From Bacillota bacterium (lineage in GTDB: Bacteria; Bacillota; Clostridia; Christensenellales; Aristaeellaceae): DNA of 6,538 bases. The notes below the pieces were generated by a model. The model was not told where the DNA came from, did no database searches, and was given only the letters and a program-made list of their open reading frames with translations. Of this stretch, positions 1 to 4,717 are shown piece by piece. Location: contig JAEZTD010000428.1 of assembly GCA_023443705.1 (NCBI GenBank), positions 1 to 6,538 on the forward strand, read 5' to 3'. The translations under genes and the position numbers were made by a program. The first letter of the stretch is position 1; each line of letters opens with the position of its first letter.

Positions 1-1200
1 CCCCAGGTGGTATCGGTAGTGGTCAAAGTCGTAGACCTTGCACTCCGGTTCCGCCTCGTCCGGCCAGAACACCCGAACGCCCTTGTCAAAGTAGTTGCGC
101 TTAACCACATCCCAAACGAACTTCCGCGCGCCGGGGTTGGTGGCGTCGTAGGGGATGGTGTTACCGCAAAAGTCCATCGAGTAGCGCACGCCCCGGTCGG
201 TGCGCGCCAGGTAGCCACTCTCCAGCATCTCCTCGTAATTCTCGCTGCGGGTGTCCACGAAAGGCCAGAACGAAACCATCAGCTCCGCGCCCGCCTCTTT
301 GACCTCGCGGATCATGGCCTCCGGGTCCGGGAACTCGTCGTAATCGAAGCGCCAGTCGCCCTGCAGCGGCCAGTGGAAGAAGTCCACCACGATCACGTCC
401 AGCGGCAGACCGCGCTTTTTATGTTCGCGCAGCACCTCGAGCAGTTCTTCCTGGGTGCGGTAGCGCAGCTTGCACTGCCAGAAGCCCATGCCGTAGTCGG
501 GCATCATGGGGCTGTGGCCGGTGGCGTCGGCGTAGGCGCGCAGGATCTCGGCGGGCTTGTCCCCCGCGGTGATCCAGTAATCCAGCGCCTTGGTGGAACG
601 GGCCTGCCATTCGGTCATGTTCTTGCCGAAGGTCACGCGTCCCACCGCCGGGTTGTTCCACAAAAAGCCGTACCCCAGCGTCGACGCGTAGAAGGGCACC
701 GACGCCTGGGAGTTTCTGTGCGCCAGCTCCAGCACACAGCCCATCTTGTCGAGGCAGCCGTCCTGGTACTGGCCCATGCCGAAGACCTTCTCGCCGGGGT
801 TCGGCTCAAAGCGCATGTTGAGCGCGTAGTCGCCGCCGGTGTGCGGCACGAAGTCGCGCCCCTTGACCTCCAGCGCGCTGACCACGGAGAATCCTCCGGT
901 CTCGCGGGTGCGCCATTGCTCCTCCAGCAGCTTTTCGCCCTTGTGGTTATAGAAGGTAATGCAGCCGCCCGACGCGATCTCCGCGCGGATTTTTCCGTTC
1001 GTGATCGATGCGGTCTGGCCCTCGATGATGATTTCCGCCTCCTGGGATGTGGGCGGAATCAGCGCCCAGTCCTCGGCGGGCATTTCCGCCTGGCAGGTCG
1101 CCCGCACACGCAGGCTGTCCGCGCCCCAGGGCTCGATCCAGAGCTTCTCACAGTCGTTCAGTCGTATCAGCCGCGATCCTTCCCGGCTCAATTTTGCCAC
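1..1200 (-). CDS. GH31 family alpha-glycosidase (alpha-xylosidase/alpha-glucosidase type), C-terminus off the window
   Basis: The first 400 codons of a glycoside hydrolase family 31 enzyme, cut off by the left edge. Residues about 1-225 look like the N-terminal beta-sandwich, with the family-typical FGMGQYQDG (140-148) and a VPFYASTLGYGFLWNN stretch (168-183). The TIM barrel starts near 235 with GMGFWQCKLRYRTQEEL and DVIVVDFFHW (268-277), then MVSFWPFVD (308-316). FWPDEAEPE places the expected catalytic nucleophile at Asp381; the acid/base Asp lies beyond the window. The family hydrolyses alpha-linked glucosides or xylosides with retention of configuration; the substrate here cannot be told. 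There is no signal peptide, so the enzyme is probably cytoplasmic and acts on imported oligosaccharides. The GTG start is chosen because AAGGAGG lies 8 nt upstream and a good promoter precedes it. It appears to be transcribed separately from the flavoprotein upstream, because a terminator lies between them. Family assignment is firm; specificity is open. Confidence 0.95.
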   Translation of the reverse strand, partial: MAKLSREGSRLIRLNDCEKLWIEPWGADSLRVRATCQAEMPAEDWALIPPTSQEAEIIIEGQTASITNGKIRAEIASGGCITFYNHKGEKLLEEQWRTRETGGFSVVSALEVKGRDFVPHTGGDYALNMRFEPNPGEKVFGMGQYQDGCLDKMGCVLELAHRNSQASVPFYASTLGYGFLWNNPAVGRVTFGKNMTEWQARSTKALDYWITAGDKPAEILRAYADATGHSPMMPDYGMGFWQCKLRYRTQEELLEVLREHKKRGLPLDVIVVDFFHWPLQGDWRFDYDEFPDPEAMIREVKEAGAELMVSFWPFVDTRSENYEEMLESGYLARTDRGVRYSMDFCGNTIPYDATNPGARKFVWDVVKRNYFDKGVRVFWPDEAEPECKVYDFDHYRYHLG

Positions 1201-1208
1201 CCGTACCG

Positions 1209-1215
1209 CCTCCTT
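1209..1215 (-). promoter_or_regulatory. Ribosome binding site of the GH31 gene
   Basis: On the minus strand AAGGAGG lies 8 nt before GTG at 1200. It settles the choice of the non-ATG start: the frame has no better-placed ATG nearby. Confidence 0.85.
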
Positions 1216-1234
1216 GAATGTTTTGGCTGACACC

Positions 1235-1264
1235 AGTATAACGGCCACCGCGCGCCGCTGTAAA
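1235..1264 (-). promoter_or_regulatory. Sigma-A-type promoter of the GH31 gene
   Basis: On the minus strand a -35 box TTTACA (1264-1259, 5 of 6 consensus positions) is followed after 18 nt by a -10 box TATACT (1240-1235, 5 of 6). Predicted transcription would start near 1228, giving a leader of under 30 nt that holds the AAGGAGG site. No convincing operator palindrome overlaps the boxes, so regulation of this gene cannot be read from the sequence. Confidence 0.7.
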
Positions 1265-1335
1265 GGTGCGCACGCCGTTTCGTCGCACAAAGCCGTTGGA
1301 TTTTTTTACAACAAACTTAGAAAAAACTCTTTTGC

Positions 1336-1355
1336 TTTGGGCGATTCGCCCCAAA
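1336..1355 (-). terminator. Possible secondary terminator-like hairpin
   Basis: On the minus strand TTTGGGGCG and CGCCCAAA pair around a short AAT loop with one bulged base. The T-run (TTTTTT) comes only after GCAAAAGAG, so as a terminator it is weak. It may back up the strong terminator at 1431-1404 or be coincidental in an AT-richer stretch. Confidence 0.3.
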
Positions 1356-1403
1356 ATCGCATTTTTGCGGAGAAATATCTCCAAACCAAAAGAAGAAAGG
1401 CGC

Positions 1404-1431
1404 AAAAAGCGCCCCGCGTTTCGCGGGGCGC
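1404..1431 (-). terminator. Intrinsic terminator downstream of the flavoprotein gene
   Basis: A perfect 10-bp GC-rich stem (1431-1422 with 1418-1409; GCGCCCCGCG and its complement) with a 3-nt loop is followed directly on the minus strand by TTTTT (1408-1404). This is a textbook rho-independent terminator for transcription coming from the flavoprotein gene. GGCGC (1399-1403) on the far side of the T-run can pair with GCGCC (1409-1413), an alternative hairpin that would exclude the terminator stem. I see no evidence that it is used. Confidence 0.85.
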
Positions 1432-1464
1432 GCCAGATTGTTGGCAAACATGGTCGTTCTTTCC

Positions 1465-1582
1465 AATCGTTTCCGGCGGCATGTACGCCGGAAACGCGTT
1501 TCATGCACCAGTGCGCACACTGGTGCATGAAACAATTCCGAAAGTCAGCGAGCCGCCCGGAAATCCGGCAGGATTTCAGGCG
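1465..1582. repeat. 118-bp structured intergenic repeat, copy A
   Basis: This copy matches 4507-4624 over exactly 118 bp with no net insertion or deletion. Hairpin 1 is 1469-1478 with 1486-1495 (10 bp, loop GCATGTA). Hairpin 2 is 1499-1513 with 1518-1532 (15 bp perfect, loop CGCA). After an 18-nt variable spacer, hairpin 3 is GAAATCC/GGATTTC around the loop GGCA, with outer CGCC/GGCG pairs ending at 1582. Blocks 1 and 3 are nearly identical in the two copies (29 of 32 and 29 of 31 bases). In hairpin 2 the centre is conserved while the outer stem differs in sequence but still pairs. It lies between the flavoprotein stop and its terminator, so on the minus strand it would be in the 3' untranslated RNA. 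I do not recognise it as a named RNA or REP family. Confidence 0.85.
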
Positions 1583-1605
1583 AGCGAAGGAATCTTCGTT
1601 CCCAC

Positions 1606-1636
1606 GCGCCGAAAGACCCGAAGGGGATTTCGGCGC
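1606..1636 (-). repeat. Hairpin abutting the flavoprotein stop codon
   Basis: GCGCCGAAA (1606-1614) pairs with TTTCGGCGC (1628-1636), and CCC (1617-1619) with GGG. The two stems are separated by a two-base symmetric mismatch that would be tandem G.A/A.G if the plus strand were the RNA. On the minus strand the apex can be read instead as a CUUCGG tetraloop. The 5' arm on the minus strand starts within the last base of the TAG stop codon. A hairpin with unrelated sequence sits in the same place relative to repeat copy B (4645-4673). There is no T-run, so it is not a terminator on its own. Confidence 0.6.
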
Positions 1637-3108
1637 TACGAGCGCCACTCCACATCTTCGATGGCCCAGGCGGCCAGTTCGTTCATCGAGGGGTGGATGA
1701 CCATCGAATCGGTCACGGGCCGCACGCTGCCCATGCCGGGGCAGTCGGCGATGAGGCTGCGCATCCCGCCGGGCAGCGTGCCGCCTTCGCAGGGGCAGCC
1801 CGCGCCCATCAGGTACACGAAGGGCTGCACCAGCATCGACGCGTAGGGGCCGACGATGTGGGCGCCCGCAATGCGCATGTCCTCGGTCAGAATGATCTTG
1901 GCGAAGCCGTCGTCGTCCGACCCTTCCGCATAGCCCATCGAGATGCCTGCGGCGATCGAGGAATAGCTGTTGTGCGCCACGCCGACGCGAAGCCCCTTCG
2001 CCCGCGCCTCGCGCTCGGTCAGCCCTACGTGGCCCACCTGCGGCCAGGTGAAGATCGCCCAGGGCACGGCATCGTAGGACGCGGCCTTCCGCTCGCCGCC
2101 GAAGAGGTTGCCGATCAGGATGCCCGCCTCGTAGTTGGCCTTGTGTCGGAACTGGAACTTGCCGTTGATGTCGCCCAGCGCGTAGATGCCGGGCACATTC
2201 GTCTCGAGGTATTCGTTCGTCTCGATCCAGCCGCGCGCGTCCAGCCGGATGCCTGCGTTTTCGGTGTGCAGCAGGTCGGCGTTCGAGCGCACGCCGGAGG
2301 CGATGAAGAGTTCCTCTGCCCGGAGGGTATGCCGCCCGGCGGCGTCCTCGACGACGAGGGTCTTCTCGCCGCCCTCCGCCGCGGCGGAAATCGCCCTGGC
2401 GCCGGTCATCACGGCGATGCCCTTTTTCTCGAACTGCGCGCGGACGAAGGCGCTGATCTCCTCCTCCTCGGTGGGGATGATCCGGTCCTTCATCTCGACC
2501 ACCGTCACCTTCGCGCCGAAGGCGGAGAAGATGTGGGCGAATTCCGCGCCGATGGCGCCGCCGCCCACGATGATGAGGCGCTTCCACGGCGCTTCGGGGA
2601 ATTTGTCGCCGAAGAACCGCTCGGCGGTGACGTACCCGGCCGCCTCAAGCCCTTCGATCGGCGGAACAAAGGAGCGCGCACCGGCGGCGATCACGAAGCG
2701 ATCCGCGGCAAATTCTTCGCTTCTGGAACCATCCGGGTACTTGACCAGCATGCGCCCGGGCGCGGTGAATTCGCCCGTGCCCTCGTACACGTCCAGACCT
2801 TCGGCCCGCTTCAGGCCCCTTCGGATGCCCTCGTTGTGGCCGATCTGGTTCCACAGCCGGCGGGAAACCCGCTCCCAGTCCACATCGGGCGGCTGGAACT
2901 TCACGCCGATGCGGGCGGATTCCTCCGCTTCCCGGATCAGGTCCGCCGGGTATACCAGCATCTTGGACGGGATGCAGCCCTTGTTGAGGCATGTGCCGCC
3001 GAACTTCGATTTTTCGACGATGGCGCAGGTAAGCCCGGCGGACAGCGCCGCCTCCACGATCATAAGCCCCGCGCCGCTGCCGACGACCACCAAATCATAT
3101 TTCTTCAT
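1636..3108 (-). CDS. FAD-dependent pyridine nucleotide-disulfide oxidoreductase (dihydrolipoamide dehydrogenase / mycothione reductase-like)
   Basis: A 490-aa class I flavoprotein disulfide reductase. It has an N-terminal FAD Rossmann motif VVVGSGAGL (7-15), the redox-active disulfide GGTCLNKGC (Cys40, Cys45), an NAD(P)-binding motif VGGGAIGAEFA (181-191), and Glu205 ending the next strand, which favours NADH. The second FAD motif is YALGD (Asp313), and the C-terminal dimer-interface pair is HPxxxE (His472, Glu477). These residues support an active enzyme that passes electrons from NAD(P)H via FAD and a dithiol to a disulfide. The third glycine of the first motif is Leu, as in the mycothione-reductase-like branch. 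The segment before His472 is long and carries Cys438, Cys440 and Cys456. No 2-oxoacid dehydrogenase genes are nearby, so a pyruvate-dehydrogenase E3 role is not supported. ATG at 3108 is preferred to an upstream in-frame TTG (3126) because GGAGGG lies 6 nt before it. The gene lies 213 nt after rubrerythrin and could be read through from it. Confidence 0.9.
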   Translation of the reverse strand: MKKYDLVVVGSGAGLMIVEAALSAGLTCAIVEKSKFGGTCLNKGCIPSKMLVYPADLIREAEESARIGVKFQPPDVDWERVSRRLWNQIGHNEGIRRGLKRAEGLDVYEGTGEFTAPGRMLVKYPDGSRSEEFAADRFVIAAGARSFVPPIEGLEAAGYVTAERFFGDKFPEAPWKRLIIVGGGAIGAEFAHIFSAFGAKVTVVEMKDRIIPTEEEEISAFVRAQFEKKGIAVMTGARAISAAAEGGEKTLVVEDAAGRHTLRAEELFIASGVRSNADLLHTENAGIRLDARGWIETNEYLETNVPGIYALGDINGKFQFRHKANYEAGILIGNLFGGERKAASYDAVPWAIFTWPQVGHVGLTEREARAKGLRVGVAHNSYSSIAAGISMGYAEGSDDDGFAKIILTEDMRIAGAHIVGPYASMLVQPFVYLMGAGCPCEGGTLPGGMRSLIADCPGMGSVRPVTDSMVIHPSMNELAAWAIEDVEWRS

Positions 3109-3114
3109 GTATTT

Positions 3115-3120
3115 CCCTCC
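3115..3120 (-). promoter_or_regulatory. Ribosome binding site deciding the flavoprotein start
   Basis: On the minus strand GGAGGG is 6 nt before ATG at 3108. The same bases would be codons 3-4 if translation began at TTG 3126, so the site argues for the shorter 490-aa protein. Confidence 0.8.
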
Positions 3121-3172
3121 AGACAAAGCCCATTATTCCGCACGGGCTTCGCCGTCATGCCTCTGTAAGCAA

Positions 3173-3201
3173 CTTTCGCGCGGGCAATGCCCGCGCGAAA
3201 G
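3173..3201 (-). terminator. Strong hairpin between rubrerythrin and the flavoprotein (partial terminator or processing site)
   Basis: A perfect 13-bp stem, CTTTCGCGCGGGC and its complement (3173-3185 with 3189-3201), encloses a 3-nt loop. On the minus strand it is followed by TTGCTTAC, a poor T-run. It may end only part of the transcription from rubrerythrin, or protect or process the RNA end, leaving the flavoprotein at a lower level. No clear promoter follows; the best -10-like match (AATAAT near 3137) lacks a well-spaced -35. Confidence 0.45.
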
Positions 3202-3321
3202 CCCCTTGACCAAAACGTGTCGGTCAGCGTATAGATAAACCTCGGACCTTGCCTTCAATCACCCGGCGGCAGGGAAACGGTCTACGCCGCCAGCGATCGG
3301 GCGTTTGGGCGCTCGGACAAC

Positions 3322-3987
3322 TCAGTAGTTTTCCTTGCGCACCTCGAAGTAGCTCTGGCCGTGCAGGCAGACGGGGCAGACTTCCGGCGCCTTCTTGCCC
3401 ATGACCAGGTGTCCGCAGACGCGGCACTCCCACATGGCTTCCTCGCCCTTCTCGAACACCTTCTGCATCTCCACGTTGTGAAGCAGCGCGCGGTAGCGCT
3501 CCTCGTGGGATTTCTCGATGGTGGCGACGCGGCGGAAGCGCGCGGCCAGCTCCGGGAAGCCCTCGGCCTCGGCGTCCTTGGCGAAGCCGTCATACATGTC
3601 CGTCCATTCGTAGTGCTCGCCCTCGGCCGCGGCCAGGAGGTTCTGGGCGGTCTTGCCCAGGTGGCCCAGCTCCTTGAACCAGATCTTGGCGTGTTCCTTC
3701 TCGTTGTCGGCGGTCTTCAGGAAGATTTCCGACAGCTGCTCGTAGCCTTCCTTTTTCGCGACAGAGGCGAAATAGGTGTACTTGTTGCGGGCCTGGCTCT
3801 CGCCGGCGAAGGCGGCCTCCAGGTTTTTCTCGGTCTTGGTCCCGGCGTACTTGCTCGCCACGGGCGCGGCCGGCTCCTCATACTTCTCGAACTTCGAGGC
3901 GGGCTGCTTGCAGCGAGGGCACTGGAAGTCGGGCGTCATCGGCCCCTCATGAATATAGCCGCAGACCGAGCATTTCCATTTCTCCAT
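3322..3987 (-). CDS. rbr: Rubrerythrin with rubredoxin-like domains at both ends
   Basis: A 221-aa diiron peroxidase that reduces hydrogen peroxide to water in the cytoplasm of anaerobes, using electrons usually delivered by rubredoxin. Three domains are visible. A short N-terminal FeS(Cys)4 domain has Cys6, Cys9, Cys23 and Cys26. A ferritin-like four-helix domain (about 48-175) has likely iron ligands Glu63 (GESQARNKY), Glu96 and His99 (ExxH), Glu124 and Glu127 (ExxE), and Glu158 and His161 (ExxH). A classical C-terminal rubredoxin-like domain has Cys188, Cys191, Cys204 and Cys207. Ordinary rubrerythrin has only the C-terminal one and reverse rubrerythrin only the N-terminal one, so this is a double-ended form, about 30 residues longer than the standard. 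GGAGGAG lies 6 nt before the ATG. It follows rubredoxin by 176 nt of hairpin-rich DNA with no convincing promoter, so co-transcription is likely. All iron-binding residues are present, so it should be functional. Confidence 0.95.
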   Translation of the reverse strand: MEKWKCSVCGYIHEGPMTPDFQCPRCKQPASKFEKYEEPAAPVASKYAGTKTEKNLEAAFAGESQARNKYTYFASVAKKEGYEQLSEIFLKTADNEKEHAKIWFKELGHLGKTAQNLLAAAEGEHYEWTDMYDGFAKDAEAEGFPELAARFRRVATIEKSHEERYRALLHNVEMQKVFEKGEEAMWECRVCGHLVMGKKAPEVCPVCLHGQSYFEVRKENY

Positions 3988-4017
3988 GGGCGTCTCCTCC
4001 GTTTCATTGTGTAGTCA

Positions 4018-4147
4018 GGCGCTATGAAAAGCGCCTTCAGCGCCGGAACGAACCCCGGCGCGGGAGGCGTCGGCATGCGCGCACATGCGCGCTCCATTCG
4101 CCTGAGGGAGGCCGCGCGGGGTTTCCGCGCGACGCGCCGAAAGGCGC
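4018..4147. repeat. Hairpin cluster between rubredoxin and rubrerythrin
   Basis: The 176-nt gap holds four clear inverted repeats: GCGCC-GAAA-GGCGC (4134-4147), CGCGCGG/CCGCGCG (4113-4131), GCGCCGG/CCGGCGC (4040-4061) and GGCGCT/AGCGCC (4018-4035). The direct repeat ATGCGCGC (about 4075-4092) adds weaker pairing. None has a T-run on the minus strand, so they do not look like terminators. A 12-base block, ACGCGCCGAAAG (4132-4143), recurs at 1604-1615 beside copy A. The general plan resembles the structured repeats, but the sequence does not otherwise align. Confidence 0.55.
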
Positions 4148-4163
4148 AAGGATTGTTTACGCC

Positions 4164-4322
4164 TTATTCCTCGGAAAACTCCTCTTTGGACGCGCCGCAG
4201 AGCGGGCAGACCCAATCCTCCGGCAGATCTTCCCACTTGGTGCCCGCCGCGATGCCGTTGTCCGGATCGCCGGCCGCCTCGTCGTACACATACCCGCACA
4301 CGTCGCAAACATACTTCTTCAT
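4164..4322 (-). CDS. Rubredoxin
   Basis: A 52-aa small electron carrier with one iron bound by four cysteines: Cys6 and Cys9 in CDVCGY, and Cys39 and Cys42 in CPLCG. The length, the DPDNGI turn, the aromatic core (Tyr11, Tyr13, Trp30, Trp37) and the LPEDWVCPLCGASK stretch match canonical clostridial-type rubredoxins throughout. It is cytoplasmic and normally takes electrons from a flavoprotein reductase and gives them to rubrerythrin or a related oxygen- or peroxide-reducing enzyme; the gene directly downstream is such a rubrerythrin. The ribosome site GGGAAGG is 8 nt before ATG at 4322. A promoter about 70 nt upstream makes it the likely first gene of the rubredoxin-rubrerythrin cluster. Nothing in the protein is unusual. 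Confidence 0.97.
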   Translation of the reverse strand: MKKYVCDVCGYVYDEAAGDPDNGIAAGTKWEDLPEDWVCPLCGASKEEFSEE

Positions 4323-4390
4323 GGATTCAACCTTCCCTTCAAAAATATGGAGTTCCCTTCGGAGCGCCCGTGAAGAGCGCCAACGCCTAT

Positions 4391-4419
4391 ATTATATACC
4401 ATAAATCTGAAGAAATTAA
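4391..4419 (-). promoter_or_regulatory. Promoter of the rubredoxin cluster
   Basis: On the minus strand a perfect -10 TATAAT (4396-4391) lies 17 nt after TTAATT (4419-4414), which matches the -35 consensus only at its first, second and fourth positions. The region is strikingly AT-rich for this window. Predicted transcription would start near 4384, leaving a leader of about 60 nt before the rubredoxin ATG. A PerR-like operator might be expected for such genes, but the AT-rich bases do not form a clear PerR palindrome. Confidence 0.65.
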
Positions 4420-4450
4420 CATACCCCTGTAATTTTTTCCGCCGATAAAT

Positions 4451-4479
4451 CCCCTGCCGCGTGAAAAGTGCGGCCGGGG
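4451..4479. repeat. 29-bp direct repeat with hairpin, copy 1
   Basis: This is the partner of 4681-4709 (27 of 29 bases identical, offset 230 bp). CCCC and GGGG close the stem, GCCGC and GCGGC pair inside it, and the 9-nt loop is GTGAAAAGT. Neighbouring AT and AT bases extend the pairing slightly. On the minus strand GGGG is followed by ATTTAT, so it could act as a weak terminator for the adaptor transcript. Confidence 0.7.
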
Positions 4480-4506
4480 ATTCAGACCATGCCCCCTTAG
4501 CGTGTG

Positions 4507-4624
4507 AATCGTTCCCGGCGGCGTGTACGCCGGGAACGGGATGTCGCCACCAGTACGCAACTTGGTGGCGGCATCCAACCCTTTGGCCAGTGCGCCGCCC
4601 GGAAATCCCGGAGGATTTCAGGCG
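4507..4624. repeat. 118-bp structured intergenic repeat, copy B
   Basis: This is the homologue of 1465-1582. Hairpin 1 is 4511-4520 with 4528-4537 (loop GCGTGTA). Hairpin 2 is 4539-4552 with 4563-4576 (14 pairs, one of them T.G, 10-nt apex containing ACGCA). Hairpin 3 is GAAATCC/GGATTTC around CGGA, with outer CGCC/GGCG ending at 4624. Relative to copy A, the pair 4514-4534 changed from T-A to C-G, and five pairs in hairpin 2 changed on both sides with pairing kept. It lies 3' of the adaptor gene on the minus strand, and two 29-bp direct repeats flank it, which copy A lacks. Confidence 0.85.
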
Positions 4625-4644
4625 CACGCAGATTTTTTCCTTCG

Positions 4645-4673
4645 CATCGAAAAAACCGCAGGGTTTTTCGATG
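4645..4673. repeat. A/T-rich near-perfect hairpin beside repeat copy B
   Basis: CATCGAAAAAACC (4645-4657) pairs with GGGTTTTTCGATG (4661-4673) at 12 of 13 positions around the loop GCA. It occupies the same place relative to copy B (20 nt after its end) as the hairpin at 1606-1636 does relative to copy A, but the sequence is unrelated. Long A and T runs in both arms give it some bidirectional terminator character, although its GC stem is short. Confidence 0.6.
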
Positions 4674-4680
4674 TTTGGAG

Positions 4681-4709
4681 CCCCTGCCGCGTGAAAAGTG
4701 CAGTCGGGG
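4681..4709. repeat. 29-bp direct repeat with hairpin, copy 2
   Basis: Copy 2 of the element at 4451-4479, differing at 4702 (A for G) and 4704 (T for C). Both changes weaken the inner stem, while CCCC/GGGG and the GTGAAAAGT loop stay unchanged. On the plus strand GGGGC is followed by TTTT (4711-4714), which looks like a terminator against transcription entering the adaptor gene from the opposite direction. It starts 8 nt past the adaptor stop codon. Confidence 0.7.
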
Positions 4710-4717
4710 CTTTTGCG

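Larger units (their letters stand above)
1201..1635. other. 435-nt intergenic region between the flavoprotein and GH31 genes
   Basis: No protein-coding gene is supported here. Reading along the minus strand from the flavoprotein stop, it holds: a hairpin abutting the stop codon (1636-1606), structured repeat copy A (1582-1465), an intrinsic terminator (1431-1404), a weaker bulged hairpin (about 1355-1336) with an AT-rich tail, and the GH31 promoter (1264-1235). Short open frames on both strands cross it but have no start-site context, and they mirror the repeat rather than any protein family. Confidence 0.8.
4323..4717. other. 395-nt intergenic region between the adaptor and rubredoxin genes
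   Basis: No protein gene is supported. In minus-strand order it contains direct repeat copy 2 (4709-4681), an A/T-rich hairpin (4673-4645), structured repeat copy B (4624-4507), direct repeat copy 1 (4479-4451), and the rubredoxin promoter and leader (4419-4323). Both direct-repeat hairpins are terminator-like without being strong on the minus strand. How the adaptor transcript ends is therefore not certain. Confidence 0.75.

Noticed and set aside
7..1230. Long plus-strand open frame opposite the GH31 gene
   Set aside because: It uses the same codon boundaries as the GH31 gene in antisense, shows no recognisable motifs and has no ribosome site. It exists because the real gene is GC-rich in its third codon positions.
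1465..1582. Insertion sequence or MITE ends
   Set aside because: The hairpins are internal to the element, and no terminal inverted repeats joining its two ends or target-site duplications are visible around copy A.
1148..2587. A 479-codon minus-strand frame overlapping the flavoprotein and the intergenic region
   Set aside because: It is an alternative frame of the flavoprotein with a low-complexity Arg-rich translation, and it runs through the terminator and the GH31 start region.
1693..3238. Two long plus-strand open frames opposite the flavoprotein
   Set aside because: Both are antisense to a gene with a full set of catalytic motifs; their translations are rich in Arg, Ala, Gly or Ser and resemble no family.
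4386..4406. PerR-type operator over the rubredoxin promoter
   Set aside because: The stretch is AT-rich and partly symmetrical, but it lacks a convincing TTATAAT-ATTATAA palindrome; the AT content is explained by the -10 region.
4451..4709. CRISPR array
   Set aside because: There are only two copies of a 29-bp repeat, 230 bp apart, with a structured repeat between them. There are no regular spacers and no cas genes.
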